Positions 1 to 11,269 of a stretch of DNA of 64,000 nt are shown here, one piece after another. How positions within the stretch are numbered: the stretch's first letter is position 1; every line of letters starts with the position of its first letter. A program made the translations under genes and the position numbers. The DNA is from Gnetum montanum (lineage: Eukaryota; Streptophyta; Gnetopsida; Gnetales; Gnetaceae). A model generated the notes under the pieces. It had not been told where the DNA came from. It searched no databases and worked only from the letters and a program-made list of their open reading frames with translations. The DNA lies in contig MNCI01010443.1 in the NCBI GenBank assembly GCA_015680685.1, forward strand, positions 29,992 to 93,991, given 5' to 3'.

Positions 1-200
1 AAAATACCAAAAAAATCACATACCTCAGACTTGCTTAACCATACACCGTGACACTTACAAGCAAGCCTGGGAAGACAACGAACGATTAACCCCAAGTGTT
101 TCTTGTGGCGTTAAGGCATTTAGTCTGCGGAGTTCGACCGGATCGTGCGTGCATGCTCGTATTCGTATGGTTGAGTGTAGGGATACCTCGCCACTCATCA
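1..200 (+). repeat. 3' end of an Athila-like LTR, cut by the window edge
   Basis: The stretch aligns with the last 200 bases of the LTR at 1325-2298: both carry a block beginning AATCA(C/T)ATACCTC, then a (C/G)GATC(G/A)(T/C)GCGTG block, GTATGGTTG and a terminal CTCATCA. Bases after 200 do not resemble the family primer-binding site, so this is more likely the 3' LTR of an element upstream of the window, or a solo LTR, than a 5' LTR. Confidence 0.75.
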
Positions 201-1324
201 ATCATGCTATGTAATCGAAAAAATAAAGGGAATATTTTTGAATTAATTTTTGTCACTACAAATGATCATTTTCATAAGAATTAATTGCTCTCACAATATC
301 ATATGAGTGATCAAAAATGCCATAAAAAAGGTCAAAACCCCCCAATTTACAATTGAGAAGCAAGAGTTGGGCATACCTTTGTAACAATGATTTGAGTGTT
401 TTTAGAGTAAGGATTTTCTTTACATTTTTCTAAAAATTATCATTTTGGAGTCCTAAGAAATCCATTCATACTAGTCATTGAGCACCCAAGCTTGAGAACA
501 AGATGAATCTAGAAAAGAGGATTAATTATGATGCAGTTCTAACCAAATTTTTTTTGTCACAATAGCTATATTCCATTTTTGGGAAAATGTTAAGTTGTAG
601 CACATAATCATTTATAACTCATATTTCCTACAAGAGAAATTAAAAGCTAAGGTATCCAACAAATTGAAGGAAGTCTACATGGATGGCTATGCACAATTTT
701 AACTTTTTTCATTAGACTTAATGACAAATGAATAAATGAACCAAACATTGTAGACATATTCCGACTGCATAATGGAAATTTTCTATCAAGACAAATTTTC
801 TCATGTACTAATTTCTGAAGAAATCATTCATTTCATTGTTGATGATAAGAGCATATATTTGCCATTCATGGATATTCGCTTTATTGATCATGATGTCCTA
901 GTTTTTGCATTTCTTTCCAAGACAATCCTAAAAGAATGTAGGGCATAACCATGGGTCAATAACAACCTACTTGCAAAACCTACTCATTCCATGTGTAAAA
1001 TTTATAATGCATGAATAACATGTATTAATCATAGCACTTTAGTCTAGTAGGGCACCATTAAGATCATGTATTATATTCAACCTTGAGACTTGAAATGCAC
1101 TTGGACTAGAATTGTAGTGCACAATTTCTATCATGCACTTATGAAGGTAAAAGAGGGCACATGCAACAAATTTTGTTTTGAAGGACTTCTTACACTATTG
1201 GCACATAGATTTTGCAAGGGATTCCCTACTTAGTTGCTTGCTTGTGTAGTCATCCATGTTCTTTTAGGAGAAAGTGAGGTAATGAAATTAATCAAATAAT
1301 GTATAAGGAAATGACAAGCATAAC
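201..1324. other. AT-rich stretch between two LTRs, one ORF remnant
   Basis: No domain of either retrotransposon group was recognised here. Apart from the short frame at 775-948 the stretch is stop-rich on both strands. It is either flanking DNA between two LTR insertions or the unrecognised 3' part of an element ending at 1324. No purine-rich tract is seen just before 1325. Confidence 0.5.
775..948 (+). pseudogene. Unrecognised ORF remnant
   Basis: A 57-codon stop-free frame encodes a coherent hydrophobic and charged sequence (for example IYLPFMDIRFIDHD and FLSKTILKEC) ending in a TAA. Downstream to about 1265 further coherent pieces can be read in the same direction, interrupted by stops of the kind expected from C-to-T decay (for example KPTHSMCKIYNA and CTWTRIVVHNFYHAL). 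No start codon or known motif is seen. Most likely it is part of an additional retrotransposon ORF, but family membership is not established. Confidence 0.35.
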
Positions 1325-2298
1325 CGATGAACATTAATTTGTCATGTTGATGGGCCTCATTGATGTGGCCTCATTGATGGGCCTTGTTTACATGGTGTTT
1401 CCTTGTCGACGGGGCCTTATTTATGTGGTGTTGCCTTGTTAACGGTGCTGCATCAACATAGCATTTGCTATGTTGATAGGGCCTCGTTGATGTAGCACTA
1501 TAGAAAAAATTACAAATACAAGCTCCTAGCTGTGTTTATGAGCATTCAAGTCATAGTAGTAGCTAAACTCATGTAGTTTTTACATTTGAAAGTTAGAATA
1601 TTTCCTCGAGTGCCTGTAGTAGGAGTCATTGAGTGTATGGAACTTTATTCAAGCACTGTTATACCTAAACCACATCAATTTGTATGACAATAAAGATGAG
1701 CTTCTTGATAAACCTTGTAGCATTCTGGATAGTTTAAATGTTTTATTCTTGCATTTAATGTTTTTAATTATTTATTCAATTTTTCTCAGTAATTAAGCTA
1801 ATTAAATGATTAAGCAAGATAAGCTAATTAGACTAAATACATAAGTACAATCGCTTTGAGTGTACACACGTATTTACTTGGTAATCCAAGTTACATTATT
1901 GCTTGGTGTACATAGTAGTGTAGCGCTTGGTAACCCACCAATGGATATGTGGGTTCAGGACATGTATGGAAAGTAGGACTGGATGCTTATGTTAGGACTA
2001 GTAGAGATCAGTTAGTTAGTTAAATCAAATTAGTCATTAAATTACTTTATCTCTCTCTTCAAGCACCAAAGAATCTAAAATATAAAAGGAAAAAAATCAT
2101 ATACCTCGATTACACTTAACCATACCTTTGAGCTTCACAAGTGTAGTTGGAAAGAAAACAAATGACCTTAGGACAAGATTCACTTCCTAGAAGACTAGTG
2201 CACTAGAAACTAGAGAGTCCACAAAATTCAATAGGATCACGCGTGAACACTTTGTGATTTGTATGGTTGGGCATAGGGGTACCTTCAACTGCTCATCA
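1325..2298 (+). repeat. 5' LTR of Athila-like element A
   Basis: The 3' end (GTATGGTTGGGCATAGG...CTCATCA) matches the reverse complement of the element-B LTRs, and the primer-binding site follows immediately at 2299. The start is placed at CGATGAAC, read as a decayed TGATGA terminus, so it is less certain. The first 175 bases contain several imperfect copies of a TTGATG-GGGCCT-TTGATGT module. An AATAAAGATGAGCTTCT block near 1689 is shared with the other LTRs of the family. Confidence 0.8.
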
Positions 2299-2317
2299 TT
2301 AGCACTATTGTTGGGGA
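2299..2317 (+). promoter_or_regulatory. Primer-binding site of element A
   Basis: TTAGCACTATTGTTGGGGA directly follows the LTR end. It is a transition-decayed version of TTGGCGCCGTTGCCGGGGA, the site used by Athila-type elements to prime minus-strand DNA synthesis (family knowledge). Its orientation fixes element A as plus-strand. Confidence 0.75.
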
Positions 2318-2339
2318 CTTTATTTGTTGAAACGTGCAC

Positions 2340-3892
2340 TATCTAGGTTTAGTGGATATCATTAATATCATTGGATGAACCTCAATCACTCCTAGAAATC
2401 TCTAGGAATGTTGGGGCCTCTCAGTGCACTTAGAGGAGGGTGAAGAAGCAATTGTATTGGTGATGTAGCATCAAGGGTAGGAGACTGCAGCATAAGTGGT
2501 CACTAATAGGATTGTTGACACACTCAATGCACCTATGGAATTTGTACCAAACATCACTAACTTAAAGATGTGTAGGTATCCATAAGAATCATAAGTGGCA
2601 GAATAAGTGTAGCATAACATGAAGAACCACTGGACTAACTAGTGGGAACTGAGCAACCACTTTCAGATGTCTTTGACCTTCTAGACAATATTACTGCAAC
2701 CCAGTTGGAATTATTGGAGACAAGGGGGTAAAACATCATTTTGGATGGGGAACTTGAAATAGCCAAGGAGAAAAATGAACGTGTGGCTATGGAGGTTGCG
2801 GAACTAAGGGCTTAGATTTCTCATCCCACATTTCTCAACCTAACATTAACAAGAGATGATCCTATGGAATAGCTTCACACAAAACTCAAAGGGGTTAAGG
2901 GTGCAATGAAGATGGTAGTGCTTTATAGATCCTTAGTAGAGGCCACATATCACAAGATTTAGAAGGCCTTGGATCAAACCTACCAAGAGAATGTCTAGTT
3001 GACTATAGAAAATCACCACTTATGGAATGTTGATGTACATAAGAAAAAATTAATTGAGTCATCCATCAATAGTAGGAGTAATTGGCTAGAGCAAATACAA
3101 AAGTGAGGAGATTAGTGTGGAAAATAGGAATCCTTTCATGGAGGAAGTTTGTGCCCTTCACCAAAAAATTACGATTGAGGTAGCGACCTAGAAATTGGAG
3201 GCTCTCAAATTTGAGAGAGTCAAGGATCAAAATAGAGAATAGGTTGGTGTACAAAAATTAGTAAATGAGAAGCACATCAAATTGATGAAGGAAAAAGTGA
3301 ATGAGGCCCTCCAATAGCTCTAGCAAGGAAAAGAGTTGTGGCAACCCATCATTGATGGGATAGATGCCTACAACAAAGTGAAAATATACATGAAGGAGTT
3401 ATAGATCGAAGAGATGACAAAGTACATAAAGCTTGTCAATCTCCATTATGGAATTTGGCCATGTTGACTATTGGAAAAGATTTAATGAAAAGAGTAGAAA
3501 ATTAGAGATCCTTGAGACCACAAGACCTTTGTGAAGGCCCAAGTGACCAACTCAAGGGAGTTGCAGACTAGGGAGATCACATGGGCTCGCTACTATCATG
3601 TCATTCAAGACAAAGTAGCAGTCTTATGGGAGATGGAAAAATAACGTATGTAAATGGACCTCATCTCCAAAAAGGTTGAGGTCTAGAAAGATCATTGTAC
3701 TTGGGTCCTAGAGTTGGGCAAGAAAAAAAAGGCCCATAAGCATCAATACAAGGTGGATCATGGGGCCTATCTAAAGTGGCACAAGGAGGAGTCGGTTGAA
3801 TGGCATAAGAGAGAGTTGTTCATCTAGGGGATCTAGGTGAAGAGTGCTTATCAACTATTTGAAAGTACTTTCAAGGTGGAGCAATCCCCTAC
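2340..3892 (+). pseudogene. Coiled-coil extra ORF remnant directly behind the PBS of element A
   Basis: From CACTCCTAGAAATCTCTAGG onward the sequence aligns with the reverse complement of B at about 6700-5400 and with E at about 29900-31000. Shared landmarks include an AGAGGAGGGTGA block, a CCCATCATTGATGGGATAG block and the CTACAACAA-GTGAAAATA-ACATGAAGGA region. In B and E this ORF lies downstream of integrase. In A it follows the primer-binding site directly, so gag and pol are missing. The encoded sequence is rich in E, K and Q with heptad-like spacing, but stops interrupt it every 20-40 codons. Element B is inserted at 3892. Confidence 0.6.
3888..3892. repeat. Left target-site duplication of element B (CCTAC)
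   Basis: The five bases before the left LTR of B are CCTAC, identical to the five bases after the right LTR (16996-17000). A perfect 5-bp duplication is the expected integration footprint of a Ty3/gypsy integrase, and it fixes both ends of B. Confidence 0.85.
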
Positions 3893-4798
3893 TAATGAGC
3901 AGTGAGTAAACCTTATGCTCGACCATATGAATCACTAAGTATTCACGTGTGATCTAGTTGAATTTTGTGGACTTATAACCTTCTAAGCACATTGGTCTTT
4001 AGGAAGTGATACTAACGATTGCAATTGATGTCTTCCTAATTACACTTGTGAAATGTAAAGGTATGGTTAAGTGCAACTAAGGCATATGATTTTTATCATT
4101 TTTATGTTTTGTGCTTTGAGTTTCCTCAAGGTAAAGAATAAAAAATAAAATAAAATAATTAAATTACTAATTTAATCTAACTAGATACACCTAACTAATC
4201 TTAACATAAGCATCTATTCCCTAACTAATCCTAACATAAGCATTTTTTCCCACTTGTTAAACACATCTTGAACATGTTTAACGCTACTAGATTACCAAAC
4301 GTTAAGCATTATTGGGATTACTAAGTGCCAAGCATATGGTAGAAGTGGTTGTAGTTATGTGCTTAGTTAATCACTATTTAATCTAGCTGAATTACTTAAA
4401 GCATTAAAGGAAATTTCATAAAAATTAAATGCGTAAATAAATAATTAATCTATTTCAAAGTGCTACAAGATTTATCGAAAAGCTCATCTTTATTGCTGCA
4501 CATACTAGCATGCTCAAGTACAATAGTGATCGAATAAAGATCTGTACACTCTTTGACTCATACTACGAGCACTTAGAAAAATATTCTAATTTTCAAATGA
4601 TAAAACTACAAGATCTTTGCTTCAACTATGACAAAAGATGCCATAAACATGATGGGTGAGCACATATTTATAAGTAAAAACAAACACTACATCAATGAGG
4701 CCATGTTAGTGCATCAAATCCCACATCAACGGGGTTGCATCAATGAGTTCATGTCAACGAGACCTTGTCTATAGGACCTAAGAAAACATAACTCATCA
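3893..4798 (-). repeat. 3' LTR of element B
   Basis: Colinear with 16137-16995, for example CACTAAGT-TTCACG, GACTTATAACCTTCTAAG and GGTATGGTTAAGTGCAACTA. The left terminus TAATGAG is read as decayed TGATGAG because it aligns exactly there and because the target duplication abuts it. The right terminus is ACTCATCA. Confidence 0.88.
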
Positions 4799-4808
4799 TA
4801 CCTCCACA
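4799..4808 (-). promoter_or_regulatory. Polypurine tract of element B
   Basis: On the minus strand TGTGGAGGTA abuts the TGATGAG terminus of the 3' LTR. The same GTGG(G/A)GGTA-TGAT arrangement occurs in E (31489-31497, plus strand), supporting its role as the plus-strand primer. Confidence 0.6.
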
Positions 4809-5049
4809 ACTAAATGAAAACTCATTCTCAAGTGAACAAAAGGAGGAACAATTTTCTTACAAAATTTTGGGAAGCTATTGGATTATTAACTAACTATTGA
4901 CATACATAAAGACTAAGTGCCTAAGTGTACGAAACTACAATCTTTACAAAATTTTTGTTCAAGACAAAAAAATTAAATACTAAGATAAAAATGGCAAACA
5001 CAATTCCTCTAATGGCATGAAGACAAATAAGAAGTTCAAACAGTCCTAG

Positions 5050-7832
5050 GTGGTGAAGGTTCTTGAGTCTTTGAAGGACATTCTCCTACTTTAGGAGCAC
5101 ATAGTGGTTAAGGCGATTATGATTGTCCTACAACAACTACAAACTCTGGTAGAAGATGGAAGACATCCAACAGTGCCTTCATATTCTCCTCCATACTCCA
5201 AAGATCATTCATAGTCCACACCACATCATGAATATGGAAAATTTGGGAATATTCCAAGGATAGGGCATTGCTAGGAATAGCTCCTTCACATTGACGAATC
5301 AGGCAGTGAAAAGTTTGCATTCAACATCGAATGCATTGAATACATTCTACATCTCTTGATAGTTACTTAGTTTCTTGGCTAGGTTCTCAACTATAGATCG
5401 TTGATCAGTGAAGCGTTGTCTAAGAACATTGAGTTCTACACTTGCCACCTCAAGCTTCTTCTTGGTGTCTTTGTGATGCTTAAACTTAGCTTTGTATAAA
5501 AAATATAAATTGGCCACATGTTTCTCTAATTTGGACTATGACTATCTTGTAGTTAGCATTGCCAGATTTGCAAGCTCCATGTACTCCATCATCTCCTCGA
5601 TCTACAAATCCTTCATGTTTATCTTTGCCTTGTTGTAGTCATTGAGCCCATCAAAGATAGGCTACTAGACATCTCCTCCTTCCTTGAGCTTCTAGAGGGT
5701 CTCATTAACTTTCACCTTCATCATTTGGATATGTTTTTCACTAATTTCTTTCTATAGACCAACTTGATCTCTATAGTGATTTTTAACTCTCTCAAATTTG
5801 AGAGTCTCATTTTTTTTTCGGTAGCTACCTCTATTGTAGATTTTTAGCCAAAGGCTCAAACTTCCTCCATGGAGACATTTTTTTTAGCTATCAATATTCT
5901 TAGTTCTATGTTTACTCTAGCTATTTGCTCATATTGTTGATGGATGAAAGCTTACATTTGTTGCTTTTACACATCAACATTTTATAGGTGGTGATTCTTT
6001 GTGGTTAGGGAAACATTCTCCTAGTAACTCTGACCCAAGGCCTTTTGGATATTGTGCATGGCGTCATTGGCCAAGGATTGATAAAAAATCATTATTTCCT
6101 TTGTTTCCTCAGCCTTCTTGAGGTTTTCCTAAAGCTATTGAAAATATTCATCATTGATTGATGTAGGGTTGAGAAGTGCAGGATGAACAAAGAAAGCTTG
6201 TAATTTAGCAACTTTTGTAGCAAGGTGTTGGTTTTAATCCCAAGCTCTTTCGAGCTATCCCTTCATGATAATGCATTTTCCCTTTGCTTCTAGCAAGTTC
6301 GACTAGGTTGCATTGATTATATCTGGAAGGTAAAAGACATCTAGAATCTATTGTCCAATTCCTACTAGTCAATCTAGTAACTTTTTGTGCTAGGCTGCAC
6401 TTAATTTGTTGCTAACTATTGCTACAGATGTCAACAAATCTCAAAGTGCAAAAATTTTTGGTACAGATGATGCAAGTTTGTTTAATGCTTCAACAATTTT
6501 ATCAGAAACCGCCTCTACTACTATCTTCTACCCATGGTGTTGCATCACTAAGAAAGTTGCCTCCTCACCCTCCTCTAGATGCATTGAGTAAGTAGTAGCA
6601 TTCCTAGAGATGTCTAGGAATTACTACAATTGTGAGAAAGAGATTATTACCTCTTAGGCACTAGGATTCAATTTCTCATGCAGTGTTATTTTTTGGACTA
6701 AAAAGGTTGGTCCACCTCTCTCCATCTAGTTGATGGTTTGAGCCACTTCATTTAGGTGACTCATTATTGGGTGATACACAGATGAATCCCCATCACTCAT
6801 TCCTACTCGCTACCCCTACTCATGTAAGAGCTACTATCGAATCTTGTGCATTCATTCAAGAGTAGTATGAGACTCTAGTGTTGTTTCATGAGTGGGAAGT
6901 GGAGGTGGTGGTTTTTGCTTCTCTTCCTTGGTTGTGTCAAGGGTCGTTTCCATTATCATTTTTCTCAAAAGGTAGAAATAGTATGCTGGAGTATATCATT
7001 AGCATAGCGAACTATTCTTGCCCTTTTGCATAATTTTTTGATGAGGCAAGAAAAGGGTAAAGCCTTTCTTCCATGTTTATTTTCCTTAAATTTCTTCTCT
7101 ATATCTAGATAGATTAACTGTAGAAGATTCATAGAGAATTTTTCACTTAGAGTAGCACACACATGAGTGGAGAAGGTGGTCACCTTACTGGGCTTCACTA
7201 TCAGATTGAGGTGATAGACTGCTATCTTGAAATATATATGCTTCGTTGGGGTGAGTGCATAATACTCCATGCAGTCCACTCCATAGCATCATTGGATCCA
7301 CTCCCAAATTTGTTCTAATACCAGACAACCCAAGGGCCTACGCAATAGCTTTCATCAAGTAGGACACCTAAATGTCCTTGATCTTCATAGTGGCTCCAAC
7401 TCGCCTACCATTCTAGAAGAGATATGTCTCTCCCATGTATCATTCCCCATTGGAAATGATGATTGGCCACATGGGAGAGTTTTGCAACTATGTCTTGACT
7501 TCCAGTGGAGCATGTTTCAAGAATGATCCAAAGTTCAATTCTTGGAGAACTAAACATTGTATGTCACAAGGCTTGATTTGATTAAAGCAAGCTTGAGTTA
7601 ATGTGACCTAAAGTCTTGGAACCAATCCTAGTGCCTCATCTTGATGGGATTGTTCTATTATGGCTACTTCCTTAGGAATCTCTCAAATAGATTCCACTTT
7701 GAGCTCCTCCCAAAGGGGTTTTATTGCATGAATCTTTGCTACCTGCTCTTATTGCTTCCTTCCAGCTCTTGGTCATTTGTCCCTTGGTTTATATGGTCCT
7801 CCTTCCTATGAGCATTTCATTCTAGGTGCCAT
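5050..7832 (-). pseudogene. Coiled-coil extra ORF of element B (env-like position)
   Basis: It begins at an ATG (7832, MAPRMK...) after a non-coding spacer behind integrase and runs to near the 3' LTR. It is broken by many stops and frameshifts. One clean piece is the 104-codon frame at 6965-7279. The N-terminal half is globular-looking. The second half is E/K/L-rich and looks like coiled coil (for example a KHHKDTKKKLEVAS block near 5470). E carries the same ORF (28573 onward), and both share the VSY-KAIA motif region. Athila elements usually carry an additional ORF here, called env-like by position. No signal peptide or membrane segment could be identified, so no envelope function is claimed. 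Confidence 0.6.
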
Positions 7833-9930
7833 TTGTAATCACAACATGACCAAGGATTAGCACTTAATGTATACTTTAAAACGTTTGTAATAGCTTATCT
7901 CTTAGGGTAGTTACACTTGGCTAAGTTGTGATCATGGCCTATTTGATTATTTTATTTATTATTTAATTAGATAGGTTACCAAAGTGTTTTGGAAGGGTTC
8001 AACTCTCATAGGTTGATGATTTAATATTATTTTATTCATTAAACCCATGGGGGAGCTAGAAAAATTTTAAAAAATTTTATGTCAATAACATAAGGTTTGT
8101 AGCCCCCATGATGTAAAGCATACCCTTGGAAGATACAAGGTTAAAGAGTGGAGTGAATTGGACAAACAGTTTGAGAGTTACGAGCTTTGAAATGTTTTAG
8201 GCTTTGAAAAATTATAAAATATCCTCTTACATTTGAAGAAAATGGCAAAAACTTCCTAAGTGGTGAGCACTATTTATAGAATTTTTTCTTTGCATTGACT
8301 AGGCCTCATCGATGGGGCCTAGTTGACATGATCAGCTATGTTGATTGGGCCTGGTTGATACTACTATTGATGATCATTGACTAAGTCAAAATTCAGAAAA
8401 TATAAGGAGTTTTTTAACACAATTGGAGTCAAATGGAAGCCCAAAAAGCCAAGAATAAAATGAAATAAATGAAGAGGATTTGTCAGTTCACAAAAGATGG
8501 AGAATGATTAGAGAAATGCCTTAAGAAGCACATAGTTGGACAAAACCAATGGGGAATGCAAAATATTTGATTACAAAAATGTCTAAGGATAAGAGACTTA
8601 ACTAGCCCAACTAAGAGCTATGCAAGTTGGTCCTCCCCATAGCAAGGATATGTCCTTTTTGCCCTTGCATAACCTCAACTGAGAAGTCTGTGGACCCCAT
8701 AGTCGATTAATGATTATGAAAAGCTAAGGACTAAAGCTTGAAGAATCTACCTAAGAATTTCAACACATTAAACTAAGGAATTAAACAAAAACATGAAAAT
8801 TAGTAGTGAGGTGAGTTATGGAGAGCATTAATGGATGAGATAGAGATTGGAATAGATGTCCTAATCATGGTCATGTGAAGTCCCTTGTGAATTTCATGGT
8901 TAAATGACCCAATAAAGTTCAACCTTAGTTTAGACCAAAATCAACCACTTTCAATGACTTCATATTACCACTCTAGGACTAGTCCACCCCCTTGAGATAC
9001 AAGAATGCTCCCACAAATAACCACCATTCTTTATTTGAGAAGAAAAGAGAAGTAGGAAGTGAGAAAGAGACTTAGTTAGAGAGGACCTTCAGGCATGGGT
9101 AACATGTCCTTCAAGTCCCATAACTAGTGCTTGTAGCACATTTATTTTGTTTAAGGGGTGTGCTTAAAATTTGTATCATGCTTTTTTTGAACATTTTATG
9201 TTTTTCATGAATTTTTGGATGGGAACCACACCATGCAAAGACTTATTCAAGTTCCTATTATTGGTCAACACAAAAGAGTAAGAAATCCATAAAAACATAC
9301 ATGCACTAGAGTAAGTAGAGAGGTACAAAGAGTATTGAATCTCCTTAAAGTCACACCCTTTTCAAATCTTTGAATCTTTCCCAAGTATTGAAACTACCAA
9401 GGTCACAAGTTTGTTAAAGTTTTATTAGTGAAAAAGAGACCTTATATTTCCAAAATCGAGAAAACCATAGAGTTGATGAATGGGTGGATGACATGGACTC
9501 ACTGCCTATTCTAGGAAAAATAAATCTATCTTAGTTATCAGTTATCAAAATTTAAAAATAGAAACCAAACATTAGCAATAAAAAACATTAGGTACAAACC
9601 ACCATTAGTAACCAACCACATCATCAGTGAATCTTGTTGGAAATAAAGCACTTTTATTAGAAGATAAGAAAAATTTACACCAAAATAAGGAAAAATATTC
9701 AAAAAATAAAACATATGAATGATGTTGTTAAAAAAATTTTGAAAAATTAACAAAGTGTAAAAAAAATGGTATAAAAATTAAGAAAATGTAAAGAAAAAAG
9801 TAGAAACGTTGTGGAGCCACTCAATAGATTAGCATGAATGGCCATCTCTCCCATAACTAAGTTAAAAAAAGGGGATCTGAAAGATTGAATGTGGTTTTCC
9901 ATCCAATGAGGTGTTGATTGCACTAGCTTA
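7833..9930 (-). other. Non-coding spacer of element B between integrase and the extra ORF
   Basis: There is no protein frame, but 8620-9330 aligns with F at 41630-42320, including a block around 9085-9160 (ACCTTCA-GCATGGGTA-CATGTC, then TAAGGGGT-TGCTT on the plus strand). Part of this block is also in E near 27150-27190. The sub-region 8040-8400 differs: on the plus strand it has GGGGGAGCTAGAAAAATTTT, a TATTTATAGA box and GATGGGGCCTAGTTGAC, resembling an LTR U3 in the opposite orientation. Confidence 0.5.
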
Positions 9931-11130
9931 CATGGGCTCATGGAAAGGTTTGACTTGTGTTATGTTAACCAGCTGCTTTTTGTTTAGGCTCTCAGGTTTG
10001 TAAATTAACATGACCCTAGAAGGAAAAGTTTCATGAATGATGTAAGGTCCAACACACAATGTCTAGAACTTAGTTCATTGAGGTACATGTGTGGGGTTCT
10101 AGTAGAGAACCTTGTCTTCAAGTTGAAATTTCACTTTCCTTATCCTAAGGTCATGGAATTGTTTACTAAATTCTTTGTGCATTTCATTCAAGAATAGGGC
10201 CAACAATCGATTCTCATTTAGCATGTTAAGCTTTATCAATATCTCCTTTTGTAATAGGCTCAAGTCAAGTTCAAAGTCATAAGCTCTTGAAAGAGTATGG
10301 AGCTTGGATTGAATTGGTAGAGTTAGTAATTTTCCATACACTAGCTCATAGGGAGAGTATCTTATAGGGAGTTTCCATGTTGAGGGGTATGCCTAAAGGG
10401 CATCATTAAGTTTTGTGCTATAGCCTCTTCTATATTTGCTAATTTTTCTTATTAAGATTTTTGTGATCTCCTTGTTGGTAACCTCAGCTTGACCACTGGC
10501 TTAGGGGTGGTAGGGTGTTGTTAATTTATACTCAACCCCCAAGTGTTGCATGAACCTACAAAAGGTAGCATATGTAAAATTAGTACTATTATCAGAAATT
10601 AATGCATGTGGCATTCCAAACCTATTTACAACATTTTTTTGTACAAACTGTGTAACAGTGGATGATGTACAGTTGATGAAATCTATTACTTATGGTCATT
10701 TTGTAGAATAGTTAATAGCAACTATTATGTATGCCTTTCTATTTAACATAGATGTGATGGGACCCATGAATTCTATGCCTTAGATGTTAAAGGGTTTTAG
10801 TGGTTGGATCCACTACTAAGGTTCCTTCATTCTAGCAATCATCCCATTATCTTGTTGACAGCATTTATAAGAGCAGACGAATTGGTGGACATCCTTGAAG
10901 ATTGTCAGCTAATAGTACCCTATCATCATGATTTTAATGGCCATGTGTCTACTTGCATAGTGGCCCCCATAGGAAGCCTCATGAGCATCTTGGAGAACAT
11001 GCGATTGGTTAGCATTAGGAACACACCAACGAACTAGATCGTTGGCAAACACCTTGTAAAGGTGTCCATTAATCTTGATGAAGCATTTGACCTAATGAAG
11101 AAACTGTTGTTTCTTCCACTGATCTAACTC
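9930..11130 (-). pseudogene. Integrase region of element B
   Basis: The C-terminal part is readable at 10099-10341 (YGKLLTLPIQSKLHTL...LRIRKVKFQLEDKVLY), colinear with F at 43030-43270. Upstream the zinc-binding and catalytic core regions can be followed with many stops. A frame at 9747-9941 gives the pol terminus (MSPCKLVQSTPH-WMENH), matching the frame MSPKQPVLALPLLMDN of F. Integrase would insert the element cDNA into chromosomal DNA. This copy cannot encode a complete enzyme. Confidence 0.7.
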
Positions 11131-11269
11131 TTGTGGCATCTCTTGAGTACAAAGATAAGTGAGGATGCCATTGTACCATTTTGGTTTAGCAAGTACTTAT
11201 TCATTTATTGCACCAGCAAATAGAAATTGATCAAGAAATTGATCAAAGAGTGGACTCTCATCCTTTTTG

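Noticed and set aside
5050-7832. Envelope glycoprotein in element B
   Set aside because: Position fits an env-like ORF, but no signal peptide, cleavage site or membrane anchor is visible and the second half is coiled coil.
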